A DNA stretch of 64,000 bases, from contig NZ_JANHLE010000003.1 in NCBI RefSeq assembly GCF_028682475.1, forward strand, positions 1 to 64,000. The letters are read 5' to 3'. This DNA comes from Pseudomonas putida. GTDB lineage: Bacteria; Pseudomonadota; Gammaproteobacteria; Pseudomonadales; Pseudomonadaceae. The notes under the pieces are model-generated. The model saw only the letters and a program-made list of their open reading frames with translations. It made no database searches and was not told where the DNA came from. Shown here one piece after another: positions 9,701 through 17,490 of the stretch (positions are counted from its first letter, which is position 1; each line of letters opens with the position of its first letter). A program made the translations under genes and the position numbers.

Positions 9701-12436
9701 GTGGTCGATCTGGTGATCTGGAACGAAGACCAGGCCGGTTACCGCCAGCAACTGCAGGAGCTGATCATGGGCGTGGTGACCTCCGGCAGCGAAGCCGCCC
9801 TGCTCGATCACCCCGGCGGCCTGTTCGTACGCCCGGCGCAACAGCTGTCCGGCGAGGACCGCACCTTGATGCTCGCAGCGGCGCGGCTGGTGCTCAACGA
9901 CAGCCACGGCAGCCTTGCCGAGCAATTGCACCGGCGCCGTGCCGAGCCCTTGCTGGCGGCCTTCGAACCGTCCCCCACCTACACTGAGCCGGCTGCTGCA
10001 ACGCCAAGACAGGTGCGCCAGCCGGCCCTGCAACTCGCCAACCCCTATGGCGGCTTCAGTGCCGATGGCAGCGAGTACATCATGACGCATATCCCCGGTC
10101 GGCCGACGCCGGCGCCGTGGATCAATGTGTTGGCCAATCCGCAGTTCGGCAGCATCGTCTCGGAAGCTGGCAGCGCCTACACCTGGAGTGAGAATGCGCA
10201 CGAGTTCCGGCTCACACCCTGGCACAACGACCCGGTCAGCGATCCCAGTGGCGAAGCCTTGTACCTGCGCGACGAGGACAGTGGGCAATTCTGGTCGCCG
10301 ACCCCGCAACCTTGCCCGGGACCAGGCACTTATCGAACCCGGCATGGCTTTGGCTACAGCGTCTTCGAGTATGCCGACGACGATCTGAGCAGTGAGCTGT
10401 GGGTGTTTGTCGCGCTGGACGCGCCGGTCAAATTCTCCCGGCTCAAGGTCACCAACACCAGCGGACGGGCGCGGCGGCTGTCGGCAACCTGTTTTGTCGA
10501 ATGGGTTCTGGGCGACCTGCGCAGCAAGTCGGCCATGCACGTGGTCAGTGAAGCCGACCCCTTCAGCGGTGCACTGTTTGCACGCAACGCCTATTCCATC
10601 GAGTTTTCCGAGCGGGTGGCGTTTCTCGACAGCGATCTGCCCTACCGCAGCATCACCTGCGACCGCAGCGAGTTTCTCGGGCGCAACGGCACCTTGCAGG
10701 CGCCAGCCGCCTTGCGCCGGGTGCGGTTGTCCGGCCGAACCGGTGGCGGGCTCGACCCCTGCGCGGCGCTGCAAGTCGGCTTGACCCTCGGCGCTGGCGA
10801 AAGTACTGAAGTGGTGTTCCGTCTGGGCGCTGAGCAGGACGCCACCGCTGCCACCCGGCGTGTCCAGCAGTACCGCGGCCTCAGAGCGGCTGCAGTAGAG
10901 CTGGATCGGGTGCGAGCGCACTGGCGTCATACCCTGGACAGCGTGCGCATCGAAACCCCGGAGCCGGCGCTGGACGTGCTGGCCAACGGCTGGTTGATGT
11001 ACCAGGTGATTGCCTGCCGCTTCCAGGCGCGCAGCGGTTTCTATCAATCCGGTGGTGCCATCGGCTTTCGTGACCAGTTGCAAGACAGCATGGCCATGCT
11101 CCACGCCGACCCGGCGAGCGCGCGTCAGCACTTGCTGGTGTGCGCTGGCCATCAGTATGCCGAAGGCGACGTGCAGCACTGGTGGCATCCACCGCTGCAG
11201 CGCGGGGTGCGCACCCGCTGCTCCGATGACCTGCTGTGGCTGCCACTGGCCACCAGCCGTTACCTGCAGGTGACCGGCGACAGCAGCGTGCTGGACGAAC
11301 CGGTCGGCTACCTCGAAGGCCGCCCGCTCAATCCCGGCGAGGAGTCTTACTACGACCTGCCCGGCCGCTCGCCGTTGGTCGAGAGCCTCTACCAACATTG
11401 CCAGCGCGCCCTGGGCCAGGGACTCAAATGCGGAAGTCATGGCTTGCCGCTGATCGGCAGCGGCGACTGGAACGACGGTATGAACCGGGTCGGTGAACAG
11501 GGGCTGGGCGAAAGTGTCTGGCTGGGTTTCTTCGGCATCGAGGTGCTGCAGCAATTCGCCCGTACCGCCCAGCACCACGCTGATGGTGAATTCGCCTTGC
11601 ACTGCACCCGGCAGGCGCAGACCCTGGCGGCCAACCTCGAGGCGCATGCCTGGGACGGCGGCTGGTACCGCCGCGCCTGGTTCGATGATGGTCAGTTGCT
11701 AGGCTCGGCGAGCAACCAGGAGTGCCGGATCGATTCCATCGCCCAGAGCTGGGCCGTGTTGTCCCGGGCCGCCCCGGCGCAACGCAGCCGCACGGCCATG
11801 AACGCTGTGGACCATTACCTGGTACGCCGCGATATCGGCATTGTGCAACTGCTGGATCCACCATTCGACACTGGCTCGCTCGACCCTGGCTACATCAAAG
11901 GGTATGTGCCGGGGGTGCGCGAAAATGGCGGGCAATACAGCCACGCCGCGGTATGGGCGAGCATGGCCTTCGCCCGTTTGGGCGACAGGGCCAGGGCCTG
12001 GGAGCTGTTGCGTCTGATCAATCCGGTGCGCCAGGGCGCTGAAGGGTTGATCGACACCTACAAGGTCGAGCCCTACGTGATGGCCGCCGATGTCTATGCC
12101 GTATCCCCCCATGCCGGGCGAGGTGGCTGGAGCTGGTACACCGGCTCCGCCGGCTGGATGTACCGCCTGATCGTCGAGGAACTGCTGGGGCTACAACGTA
12201 CTGGCGACACCTTGCGCATCCAGCCATTGTTACCGGCTGACTGGCCGGGTTACCTCCTCCACTATCGATTTGGTGCTACCTGCTATCACATCGAGGTGAT
12301 CAATGGCGAAGGTGACGAAGTGCGGTTGAGCCTTGATGGAGTAACACTCAGCGAGCCGTGGTTGCAGTTGCAGGATGATGGTCAGCAACACAGCGTGATT
12401 GCCCGGCACCAGGCGTGCGTTGTACCGGTACCTTAG
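3794..12436 (+). CDS. Cyclic beta-1,2-glucan synthase (ChvB/NdvB/Cgs family)
   Basis: The product is a very large inner-membrane enzyme of about 2880 residues. Order: soluble N-terminus; membrane segments near 420-490; GT84 glycosyltransferase domain with an acidic 'LDTDTQLPRD' near 640 and an R-x-x-R-W-type 'RHRWIRGDW' near 785; more membrane segments near 840-1005; a glycoamylase-like domain with 'YDTQRELFVIGYN' near 1314 and 'MAHHQGMSF' near 1520; then two GH94/GT36-type domains, the second with 'GDWNDGMN' near 2556. In this family the enzyme starts, extends, trims and cyclises periplasmic beta-1,2-glucans. ATG 3794 follows AAGGA; a TTG at 3779 is possible. Length fits the family. The stop overlaps the stop of the convergent small gene. 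Confidence 0.93.
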   Translation: MDNPWPRARASFQRLWSLLRRWHPGPRRFEYESLLRSELFSAEQMAEHGTLLAGQHRLSPLSAADTLLARLADNEATLATTCAAFATALPGSGRVTPAAEWLLDNYYLVEAHIRLAKSHLPAGYSRELPRLANGPSSNLPRVYDIALETIAHGDGRVDSESLSRFVEAYQTVTPLTLGELWAIPIMLRLALIENLRRVAARVMANWGDRNLANDWADRLSEIAERDVKNVVLVVADMARSEPPMTAGFVAELARRLQGQSATLSQPLAWVEQMLAESGLNIERQVNLDAQQQAADQVSISNSIGSLRMLSTSDWQAFVEHMSHVERTLRQDPAAVYPAMDFASRDHYRHVVERLARHCAHSEADIAQVAIELASSPSAALQEPVDHVGFYLIGPGLAQLEQRLSATVALGERWQRLLRKAPLTFYLGPVLLLSLIFAGVFLRAIYHDGWSTPALAALAVPVLLMTSRLAIGLVNWLVTLTVVPCFLPRLDYRQGIPAQARSLVAIPCLMASATDVEELVEGLEVRFLANRDEHLHFALLSDFIDAAQESLPEDDALLQLAAEQVEALNHKYPADGAERFFLLHRPRRWNAVEQVWMGYERKRGKLAELNAVLRNRGQDRFMLIVGDVSKLHDVQYVITLDTDTQLPRDAARQFIGALQHPLNRPRLDAQSGRISAGYAILQPRVGISLPSASRSAYARLFGSDAGVDPYTRAVSDVYQDLFLQGSFIGKGIYSVDAFEQALDGCFAENRILSHDLIEGCYARSGLLSDVELFEAYPAHYSADVKRRHRWIRGDWQLLPWLLPWTSPAADGQACQRLSALSRWKIFDNLRRSLEPAAFLSVLLWGWLASSAPLLWMLAVLVLLLFQPLLSSLLELRAKTLEVPLHQHLAAALRSSALHFLRAGLALAWLPFEAYYSLDAIARTLWRMFVSKRRLLQWSPSREVERSSVNDLYGLYRGLWIAPALALLLVGLLSFNPLVLLVASPVLLLWLASPALAWWLSRTSAGVAFNPSTADLAFLHRLARRNWAFFDRYLGPEDNWLPPDNIQGAPYASVAHRTSPTNMGMALLSHLAAQDFGYLSAERLLERLALMLDSMSSLERYQGHFYNWYDTQTRKPLSPLYVSTVDSGNLVALLLTLKPGLLGLADAPLHDARLTRGLVDTLDVWLHALEGAGANANEVQSLHRDTVQLQQLPTDAPDRTSQLLELLQRAVALSSPVSAADAADSEADFWRQALHAQSLDLQAEILRFRLPPGADAELRTPQSWRQLVQLQVGDWLPADQAAVATVKALALERMATCSRLASQIAAIAQMDFRFLYDTQRELFVIGYNADEHRLDAAFYDLLASEMRLTNFVLIAQGQVPQDSWFALGRLLTSNAGVPVLLSWSGSMFEYLMPMLVMPSYDGTLLDQTCQAAVTRQIDYGNQLGIAWGVSESAYNALDAHFNYQYRAFGVPGLGLKRGLGEDRVVAPYASALALMVAPTAACENLQLLAAQGLSGRFGLYEAVDYSQARLPPGQSAVIVRSFMAHHQGMSFLALTSLLLDKPMQRRFESDPQFQASVLLLQERVPKTAAQYLHASQAPPTDEAAKANETRLRVFTEPDRRRPAVQLLSNGRYHVMVNNAGGGYSRCNDLAVTRWREDVACDNLGIFCYLRDVDSGVYWSTAHQPTLHKPKSQEAIFSDARAEFRVRELDFDCHTEIVVSPEDDIELRRLHLTNHHDSRRTLELTSYAEVVLASAISDALHPAFSKLFVQTELLPALQAIVCSRRPRSQQEAAPWMCHLLAAHGVDIDAISYETDRARFIGRGRTLVDPEALTPEHVQLSGSAGAVLDPIVSIRCRISLEPGQTATIDLVTGVAGSREACLQQIAKYRDRHLADRVFDLAWTHSQVLLRQLNGSLVDARLYEQMAASVIYANATLRANSALLASNRRNQSGLWGQAISGDLPIVLVQISDPGNIQLVKQMVNAHAYWRQKGLVVDLVIWNEDQAGYRQQLQELIMGVVTSGSEAALLDHPGGLFVRPAQQLSGEDRTLMLAAARLVLNDSHGSLAEQLHRRRAEPLLAAFEPSPTYTEPAAATPRQVRQPALQLANPYGGFSADGSEYIMTHIPGRPTPAPWINVLANPQFGSIVSEAGSAYTWSENAHEFRLTPWHNDPVSDPSGEALYLRDEDSGQFWSPTPQPCPGPGTYRTRHGFGYSVFEYADDDLSSELWVFVALDAPVKFSRLKVTNTSGRARRLSATCFVEWVLGDLRSKSAMHVVSEADPFSGALFARNAYSIEFSERVAFLDSDLPYRSITCDRSEFLGRNGTLQAPAALRRVRLSGRTGGGLDPCAALQVGLTLGAGESTEVVFRLGAEQDATAATRRVQQYRGLRAAAVELDRVRAHWRHTLDSVRIETPEPALDVLANGWLMYQVIACRFQARSGFYQSGGAIGFRDQLQDSMAMLHADPASARQHLLVCAGHQYAEGDVQHWWHPPLQRGVRTRCSDDLLWLPLATSRYLQVTGDSSVLDEPVGYLEGRPLNPGEESYYDLPGRSPLVESLYQHCQRALGQGLKCGSHGLPLIGSGDWNDGMNRVGEQGLGESVWLGFFGIEVLQQFARTAQHHADGEFALHCTRQAQTLAANLEAHAWDGGWYRRAWFDDGQLLGSASNQECRIDSIAQSWAVLSRAAPAQRSRTAMNAVDHYLVRRDIGIVQLLDPPFDTGSLDPGYIKGYVPGVRENGGQYSHAAVWASMAFARLGDRARAWELLRLINPVRQGAEGLIDTYKVEPYVMAADVYAVSPHAGRGGWSWYTGSAGWMYRLIVEELLGLQRTGDTLRIQPLLPADWPGYLLHYRFGATCYHIEVINGEGDEVRLSLDGVTLSEPWLQLQDDGQQHSVIARHQACVVPVP

Positions 12437-12672
12437 GTCTCCAGTTCGCTGTTGCTGAAGTCATCCAGCACCAGGGAAGCGTGGATAAGGTTTGTTCCGG
12501 ATGCATAAAAGTCGACGTAACGGTCACGGTGCCAGATTGAGGCACTACGGTGAATCAGCGTGCGGGTGTTGGCCGGGCGGCTGTCGCGCTGGATCACCCG
12601 GATCACATTGCCGGTCTCCCGAGCGATGACGAAATAGAACGGGTTCATGGGCGTATCCCAGTCGTGGCTCAT
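12433..12672 (-). CDS. Small hypothetical protein, coupled to the gene before it
   Basis: A 79-residue product with no signal peptide or membrane segment and no family I recognise. It has 'FYFVIARETGNVIRVIQRD' near the start and is rich in Arg, His and Asp. Its ATG at 12672 overlaps the TGA of the upstream 59-codon ORF (ATGA), a pattern of translational coupling; an internal ATG at 12648 is an alternative. Its TAA shares bases with the TAG of the glucan synthase on the other strand. Confidence 0.65.
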   Translation of the reverse strand: MSHDWDTPMNPFYFVIARETGNVIRVIQRDSRPANTRTLIHRSASIWHRDRYVDFYASGTNLIHASLVLDDFSNSELET

Positions 12673-12848
12673 GGCCGTGGCCGCTCGCGACGAGGAGGTT
12701 CGTTGCCGCTCTGGGTGGAGGGCAGCGGTTCATTGGCAGATTGCCCGCGGTTGAACACATGCTCGCCCGGAATGGGCAGCGATTGAGGGTGGCGGGCAAG
12801 CGGTTTGCCTGGCCCCTGGACCAGGTTCGGATCGTTGTGCCTGTTCAT
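12669..12848 (-). CDS. Small hypothetical ORF (59 residues)
   Basis: The ORF encodes a Pro-, Asn- and Arg-rich polar peptide ('MNRHNDPNLVQGPGKP...') with no signal or membrane segment. Three signs favour it being real. GGAG lies six bases before the ATG. The stop overlaps the next start as ATGA. The two genes run tail-to-tail into the glucan synthase without leaving a gap. The composition suggests a disordered peptide. I do not recognise a family. Confidence 0.5.
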   Translation of the reverse strand: MNRHNDPNLVQGPGKPLARHPQSLPIPGEHVFNRGQSANEPLPSTQSGNEPPRRERPRP

Positions 12849-13029
12849 GCTGAACTCCGCATTTCACCGCAACAAAGGTTGCGTTCTCTCTGGATCATCG
12901 TCGAACGGTGGGGTTAAGTCGGTGCGCCAGACCGCTTAGGGCGAGCGCTCCGTCCGAGGCAATGACGTCACCCGCGGCATTGGAGTAATCTTGGGGTGTC
13001 AGCCCCTTCAATCGCCCACGGTGGCAGAT

Positions 13030-13773
13030 ATGCACGCTGCACCCGAGCCACGCCACAACCACCTGCTGGCCGCGCTGTCCCCCGCTGCGCTGGAGCGCCT
13101 GCAACCGCATCTGGAGCTGGCCCCGCTGCCCTTGGGCAAAGTACTCTACGAATCCGGCGATGCCTTGCGCCACGTCTACTTTCCCACCGACTCCATCGTC
13201 TCTCTGCTGTATGTCATGGAAAACGGGGCTTCAGCGGAGATTTCCGTGGTCGGCAATGAAGGGCTGATCGGCATCGCGGTGTTCATGGGCGGTGAAAGCA
13301 CGCCAAGCCGCGCGATTGTGCAAAGTGCCGGCTATGCCTACCGCTTGCCGGGGCAACGCCTGAAAGACGAGTTCAATCGCCATGGCGAGCTGCTACTGTT
13401 GATGTTGCGCTACACCCAGGCGCTGATTACCCAAATGGCGCAGACCGCCGTGTGCAACCGTCATCACTCCATCGACCAGCAACTGTGCCGCTGGTTGCTG
13501 TTGTCATTGGACCGTCTACAAGGCGACCAACTGTGCATGACCCAGGAACTGATCGCCAACATGCTCGGGGTTCGCCGCGAAGGGGTCACCGACGCTGCTG
13601 GCAAGCTGCAGCGCCTGGGCATCATCGAATACAGTCGCGGGCATATCAAGGTGCTGGACAGGGCCCGCCTGGAACTGCTCAGTTGCGAATGCTACGCCGT
13701 GGTGAAGAAGGAAACCGAGCGGCTGCTGCCCTATTTACCCGCTCGCCCCGCCCCCAGCGAACTGGCCAGCTAG
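13030..13773 (+). CDS. Crp/Fnr-family transcription regulator (first of a tandem pair)
   Basis: The product is 247 residues: a cyclic-nucleotide-binding-type beta barrel over about residues 25-125 ('VLYESGDALRHVYFP', 'VVGNEGLIGI') and a C-terminal winged helix with recognition region 'ELIANMLGVRREGVTDAAGKL'. It lacks the Cys cluster of FNR/ANR, so it is not an iron-sulphur oxygen sensor, and the ligand-binding residues of CRP are not clear. The start is uncertain: ATG 13030 is used here, but a TTG at 12991 has a better-placed GGAG and would add 13 residues. A paralogue follows about 110 bases downstream on the same strand. Confidence 0.8.
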   Translation: MHAAPEPRHNHLLAALSPAALERLQPHLELAPLPLGKVLYESGDALRHVYFPTDSIVSLLYVMENGASAEISVVGNEGLIGIAVFMGGESTPSRAIVQSAGYAYRLPGQRLKDEFNRHGELLLLMLRYTQALITQMAQTAVCNRHHSIDQQLCRWLLLSLDRLQGDQLCMTQELIANMLGVRREGVTDAAGKLQRLGIIEYSRGHIKVLDRARLELLSCECYAVVKKETERLLPYLPARPAPSELAS

Positions 13774-13882
13774 GTGCTCTAGCGAACAGACTCCTACCCC
13801 TGCAGCCCCCACACTGTGGCTAAGGACGGCAAGGTACCTGTCGTCACCCTGCCCAACATTCCCGGTGCCGCAGGAAATGCAC

Positions 13883-14575
13883 GTGTCAGTCAACCGGCCT
13901 CTCACGGTAGAAAACCAATTGCTTGTGCGTCTGCCGCCAGCCGATCGCGACAGGATCGGCGCTCAAAGCGAGTGCATTGAACTCTTGTCCGGCAGCGTGC
14001 TGTATGTACCTGGGCACACGATTGAACACGCCTACTTCCCACGCACGGCTGTCATCTGCCTGATGGCGACGCTCCCCGACCACCACCCTCTCGAAATCAG
14101 CCTGGTCGGCAATGAAGGCATGCTGGGGGCCAGCCTGGTCCTGGGTGTGCCGACCGCGCCGATGCAGGCTTCGGTGCATACGTCTGGCAGTTGTCTACGC
14201 CTGAGCCGTTTACAGTTGCACGCCGTGCTGAGCGAAATTCCCGCGCTGCGCACCACCCTCAATCACTACCTGCACCTGCAGGTCATGCAGTTGGCCCAGT
14301 CTGCGGCGTGCATTCATTTTCACGACATCGAACAGCGCCTGGCGCGCTGGTTATTGATGACCCACGACCGTGCCCATGGCGACCACTTCCACTTTACCCA
14401 TGAATGTCTGGCAAACATGTTGGGGGTACGTCGCAGCGGTGTGACGCTAGCGGCCGGGTTACTACAGAATCAGGGACTGATTCAATACACCAGGGGCGAG
14501 ATCACGATCCTCGACCGCAAGGGGCTGGAGGCAGCTTCATGCCTGTGCTACAGCGCTTCGTCGAGTGCGCCCTGA
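13883..14575 (+). CDS. Crp/Fnr-family transcription regulator (second of a tandem pair)
   Basis: The product is about 230 residues with the same architecture as the upstream gene: an N-terminal cNMP-binding-like barrel ('GSVLYVPGHTIEHAYFP', 'LVGNEGMLGASLVLG') and a C-terminal winged helix ('ECLANMLGVRRSGVTLAAG'). The shared 'VGNEG' and 'LANMLGVRR' motifs mark the pair as a duplication, since diverged. No FNR-type cysteines are present. A GTG at 13883 is preceded by AGGA seven bases away; an ATG at 13877 lies too close to that site, and a GTG at 13865 is a third option. It converges on the AraC-type gene at 14618. Confidence 0.8.
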   Translation: MSVNRPLTVENQLLVRLPPADRDRIGAQSECIELLSGSVLYVPGHTIEHAYFPRTAVICLMATLPDHHPLEISLVGNEGMLGASLVLGVPTAPMQASVHTSGSCLRLSRLQLHAVLSEIPALRTTLNHYLHLQVMQLAQSAACIHFHDIEQRLARWLLMTHDRAHGDHFHFTHECLANMLGVRRSGVTLAAGLLQNQGLIQYTRGEITILDRKGLEAASCLCYSASSSAP

Positions 14576-14617
14576 CGCATCGACTCTACGCAATGTGGCG
14601 CAGAAAGCCCGGGTGTT

Positions 14618-15472
14618 TCAGGCAGGAGTACGCTGCGCCTGCTCCTGCCTGCGATAGCGGGAAAGCGAAACCCCGGTTTGACGTTTAAAATAGCGGCACA
14701 AGTAGGACGCGTCGGCGAAGTTAAGCGCGTCCGCTATCTGGCCAATAGCCAGGTTGCTGTAGGAAAGAAGCGCCTTGATCTCCAAGGTCACCTGCCGATC
14801 AATCAGACCTTTGGGGCTGTCATTGAAAAACGCCTTGGTTAGCTGAGACAGGTAGAACGGTGTGATGTTGAGCGCATCGGCATAGAACTTCACCTCTCGG
14901 TGCTGCAGGCAGTTTTTACCGATCAACGCCCAGAAACGCCAACTGAGCATTTCCTTGCGGCTGAATGCCATGCTCCCTGTTGGCGTGGCTGGAAGTTGCT
15001 CGGCAATCTTCAGAAAGAGATTCTGTAGCTGATTGCGCAGCATGATGTGCCGGTAGGTCGGACAGCACTGCGCAATATCGCGCATCTGCGCCAGCCACCC
15101 CTCGATCAGCGGCCGGTCGTCTTCGGCGACAACGCAATGAGGATGGTCATGCAGAAATACGAACAAGGGGTTGGGCAGTTGGTAGGCGACCTCCGCCGCA
15201 AAGCTTTTGGGCATCAGGCAAAAAAATACCCTGAATCGGCGTGAACGACGCTTGAGCAAGGCAATCGTGTCTTCAGCCACCACCAGCACATCACCGCGCC
15301 TGACCGCACGCTCTTTGAAGTTAAGGGTGAAACGGGCGCTCCCGGACAGGCACACCAGCAACGTCAGGTAGGCATGGCCGAAACATAGTGGCAGCCCTCG
15401 CCCTTCGGCCAGCGTGGTGTCGCCCATCCGTATCGGGTCGTCAGGCGCATTAAGTTTCGGAATGTGATGCAT
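14618..15472 (-). CDS. AraC-family transcription regulator
   Basis: The product is 284 residues. An N-terminal ligand-sensing region shows a cupin-like stretch ('GSARFTLNFKERAVRRGDVLVV'), followed by a two-helix-turn-helix AraC/XylS DNA-binding domain in the last 100 residues ('FYADALNITPFYLSQLTKAFF' and 'IGQIADALNFADASYLCRYFKR'). This layout is typical of regulators of nearby or distant catabolic genes. Its closest neighbours, a Crp-like gene and an acetyltransferase, do not suggest a target. The final codons hold a 10-bp-arm inverted repeat (14619-14628 and 14642-14651) without a T-run. Confidence 0.88.
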   Translation of the reverse strand: MHHIPKLNAPDDPIRMGDTTLAEGRGLPLCFGHAYLTLLVCLSGSARFTLNFKERAVRRGDVLVVAEDTIALLKRRSRRFRVFFCLMPKSFAAEVAYQLPNPLFVFLHDHPHCVVAEDDRPLIEGWLAQMRDIAQCCPTYRHIMLRNQLQNLFLKIAEQLPATPTGSMAFSRKEMLSWRFWALIGKNCLQHREVKFYADALNITPFYLSQLTKAFFNDSPKGLIDRQVTLEIKALLSYSNLAIGQIADALNFADASYLCRYFKRQTGVSLSRYRRQEQAQRTPA

Positions 15473-15629
15473 CGCGTCTCAACGCTGCAACCAAAAAGGC
15501 CGACAAGCTTATCAGCCATCGGCCAGGCAGTTTCTAAAAGTGCCGAAACTGCCGAGCTTCTGGCATGTACCGAAGGTACACCGGCCTCTACGCTGTCCCA
15601 CCCGAGCTAACCAGAGCCGAGTACCGGAC

Positions 15630-16199
15630 ATGAGACTTGAAACGCAACGACTGTTGCTGCGCCCCTGGCAAGACACCGATGCCGCCGATCTCTACGAATA
15701 TGCCAAAGACAACCGAGTGGGCCCCATCGCGGGTTGGCCGGTGCACACCAGTGTCGAGAACAGCGCCGAGATCATCCGCACCGTCTTCAATCACCCCGAG
15801 GTCTATGCGCTCGAATTAAAGGAAAATCACCGTGCGGTCGGTTGTGTCGGTATTCTCATCGGTGGCAACAGCAACTTCGAGATCAGTGAGCAGGAAGGCG
15901 AAATCGCCTACTGGATCGGTGTCCCGTACTGGGGCAAAGGCCTTGTTCCGGAAGCCGTGCGAGAAGTGATGCGACACGCCTTTGAAACCCTGAAGCTCAA
16001 GGCGTTATGGTGTGGCTACTTTGCTGACAACAGCCAGTCCTGTGCAGCCCAATCGAAGTGTGGCTTCCGCCATCATCACAGCGAAGAAAACAAATACAAC
16101 CCGTTCCTCCAGGACTATCGGACTGAACACATAAGCTGCATCACTGACCAGCAGTGGCTCGCGCAGACGCTCCCACCGGGATACACGGCGCTGCGTTAA
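15630..16199 (+). CDS. GNAT-family N-acetyltransferase (RimJ/RimL type)
   Basis: The product is 189 residues and starts 'MRLETQRLLLRPWQDTDA', the standard opening of RimJ/RimL-like GNAT enzymes. The acetyl-CoA-binding region follows near residues 95-130 ('IAYWIGVPYWGKGLVPEAV'), then 'NSQSCAAQSKCGF', equivalent to the usual N-x-x-S-x-x-x-x-x-x-x-G-F. Such enzymes acetylate protein N-termini or small amines; the substrate cannot be told here. The ATG at 15630 matches the domain start; an in-frame extension back to 15540 would add 30 unrelated residues. Confidence 0.85.
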   Translation: MRLETQRLLLRPWQDTDAADLYEYAKDNRVGPIAGWPVHTSVENSAEIIRTVFNHPEVYALELKENHRAVGCVGILIGGNSNFEISEQEGEIAYWIGVPYWGKGLVPEAVREVMRHAFETLKLKALWCGYFADNSQSCAAQSKCGFRHHHSEENKYNPFLQDYRTEHISCITDQQWLAQTLPPGYTALR

Positions 16200-16239
16200 C
16201 TACACTACTTCGATACAGTGCGGCACAGAGACTTCGAGC

Positions 16240-17133
16240 ATGGCCACCACAACCGCAATCGTATTCGCTGGCGGCGGCAGTCTGGGGGCGGTGCAGGTGG
16301 GCATGCTGCGGGCCCTGGTTGAGGCCAATGTTCGCTTCGACATGGTGGTGGGCGCTTCGGTAGGCGCTATCAACGGTGCCTACTTTGCCGCCAGACCCGA
16401 TGCCGATGGCGTCGAAGCGCTCGCGGGCTTCTGGCGCGGGCTGAGTAAAACCGACATTTTCCCGCTCTCCTGGCTCGATACCTGTAAAGGCCTGCTCAAA
16501 CGGCGTGGCTTTCTGTTGCAACCGGCGGCCTTGAACCGCTTGCTCGGCCAGGCACTGCCCATCCATCGCATCGAGGAGGCAGCACTGCCCCTGCACATCG
16601 TCACCACCGACCTGCTCAGCGGGGCCGAGACCGTGCTGTCCAGTGGCGAACTCGAGCAGGCGTTGCTAGCCAGTGCTGCCATCCCGTTGGTGTTCCCCTG
16701 CGTACAAATCGCCGATCGGTTTCTGGTTGATGGCGGCGTGGCAAGTAATACCCCTATTTCGACTGCCGTGGCCCTGGGCGCCAGCAATGTCGTGGTAATC
16801 CCCACGGGCATAAGTTGCGCCCTCACCCAACCACCCCGAGGCCTGGTAGCCCTGGCCCTGCACACCGTCAATCTGATGAGCATGCGCCAACTGGTCAGCG
16901 ACATCGAACACTTCCGTACGCTCACCAGCCTGCACATCGTCCCGCCGTTGTGCCCTGTTGATGTATCGGTGTTCAACTTCGACCAGACCGAGTCGTTGCT
17001 GCAGCGTGCCTATGAGCAGACTCTGCGCTGGCTGGACCATGGGGGCCTGGAACGCACCAAGGTACCGGGTGCCCTGACCATCCACTCCCATGCCCATGAG
17101 GCGCCTACAGAATTCGGAAAAAACGTACGCTAA
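16240..17133 (+). CDS. Patatin-like phospholipase / acyl hydrolase
   Basis: The product is 297 residues with the three patatin marks: a glycine-rich oxyanion loop 'GGGSLG' (residues 11-16), the nucleophile elbow Gly-Ala-Ser-Val-Gly with Ser40, and the dyad Asp in 'DGG' (Asp164). No signal peptide or membrane segment is seen, so it is probably a cytoplasmic serine lipid hydrolase of the RssA-like class. The start is confirmed by the motif lying ten residues in. It starts 40 bases after the acetyltransferase on the same strand and may share its transcript. Confidence 0.88.
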   Translation: MATTTAIVFAGGGSLGAVQVGMLRALVEANVRFDMVVGASVGAINGAYFAARPDADGVEALAGFWRGLSKTDIFPLSWLDTCKGLLKRRGFLLQPAALNRLLGQALPIHRIEEAALPLHIVTTDLLSGAETVLSSGELEQALLASAAIPLVFPCVQIADRFLVDGGVASNTPISTAVALGASNVVVIPTGISCALTQPPRGLVALALHTVNLMSMRQLVSDIEHFRTLTSLHIVPPLCPVDVSVFNFDQTESLLQRAYEQTLRWLDHGGLERTKVPGALTIHSHAHEAPTEFGKNVR

Positions 17134-17214
17134 GGTTTTTCGATCAGTCTCAGGCCTACCGGGTTGATAGGTTCATGGCCAAACGCGAACGTCAGTCGCA
17201 CTGTTTTCACCCTG

Positions 17215-17490
17215 CTATCTATCCTCGCGGGTGTGCCACAGCCGCAGCAGGAAGATAGTCGAATCCACTATCTCGTAACGCATCTCGTATTGGCCGATCT
17301 GAATTCGGCGCACATCCCTTGGCACGAACTCTTCCAGGCGTTCGCCAATGCGCGGGTTGATCAGCAGTGTGGTAGGTGCGGCTGTGAGCTGCTGCACCGT
17401 TCGTGCGGCGGCAGGCTGATTTACCGAGGCCAGAAACGCGTACAGTCGAGAAACGTCGGCAAGCGCCGCGCTTGTCCACTTCAACTCCAT
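17215..17490 (-). CDS. ParE/RelE-family toxin
   Basis: The product is 91 residues with the compact RelE/ParE fold pattern: N-terminal 'ELKWTSAALADVSRLYAFL', a central 'NPRIGERLEEF', and a C-terminal beta hairpin ending 'LRLWHTREDR'. The terminal Trp-His-x-Arg-Glu is the usual ParE-like ending. ParE toxins poison gyrase; RelE toxins cut mRNA; the sequence alone does not fully decide, but ParE is closer. Its ATG overlaps the antitoxin's TGA by one base, so translation is coupled. Confidence 0.86.
   Translation of the reverse strand: MELKWTSAALADVSRLYAFLASVNQPAAARTVQQLTAAPTTLLINPRIGERLEEFVPRDVRRIQIGQYEMRYEIVDSTIFLLRLWHTREDR

Noticed and set aside
9239..11647. 802-codon open frame on the minus strand inside the glucan synthase gene
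   Set aside because: It is antisense to a well-conserved coding region; long antisense frames are expected in GC-rich DNA with strong third-position GC, and the protein is low-complexity with no domain.
3794..12436. Naming the glucan synthase ndvB
   Set aside because: The symbol is also used in P. aeruginosa for a different glucosyltransferase, so it would mislead.
14619..14651. Inverted repeat at the AraC gene end as a terminator
   Set aside because: It lies mainly inside the coding end and has no T-run on either strand.
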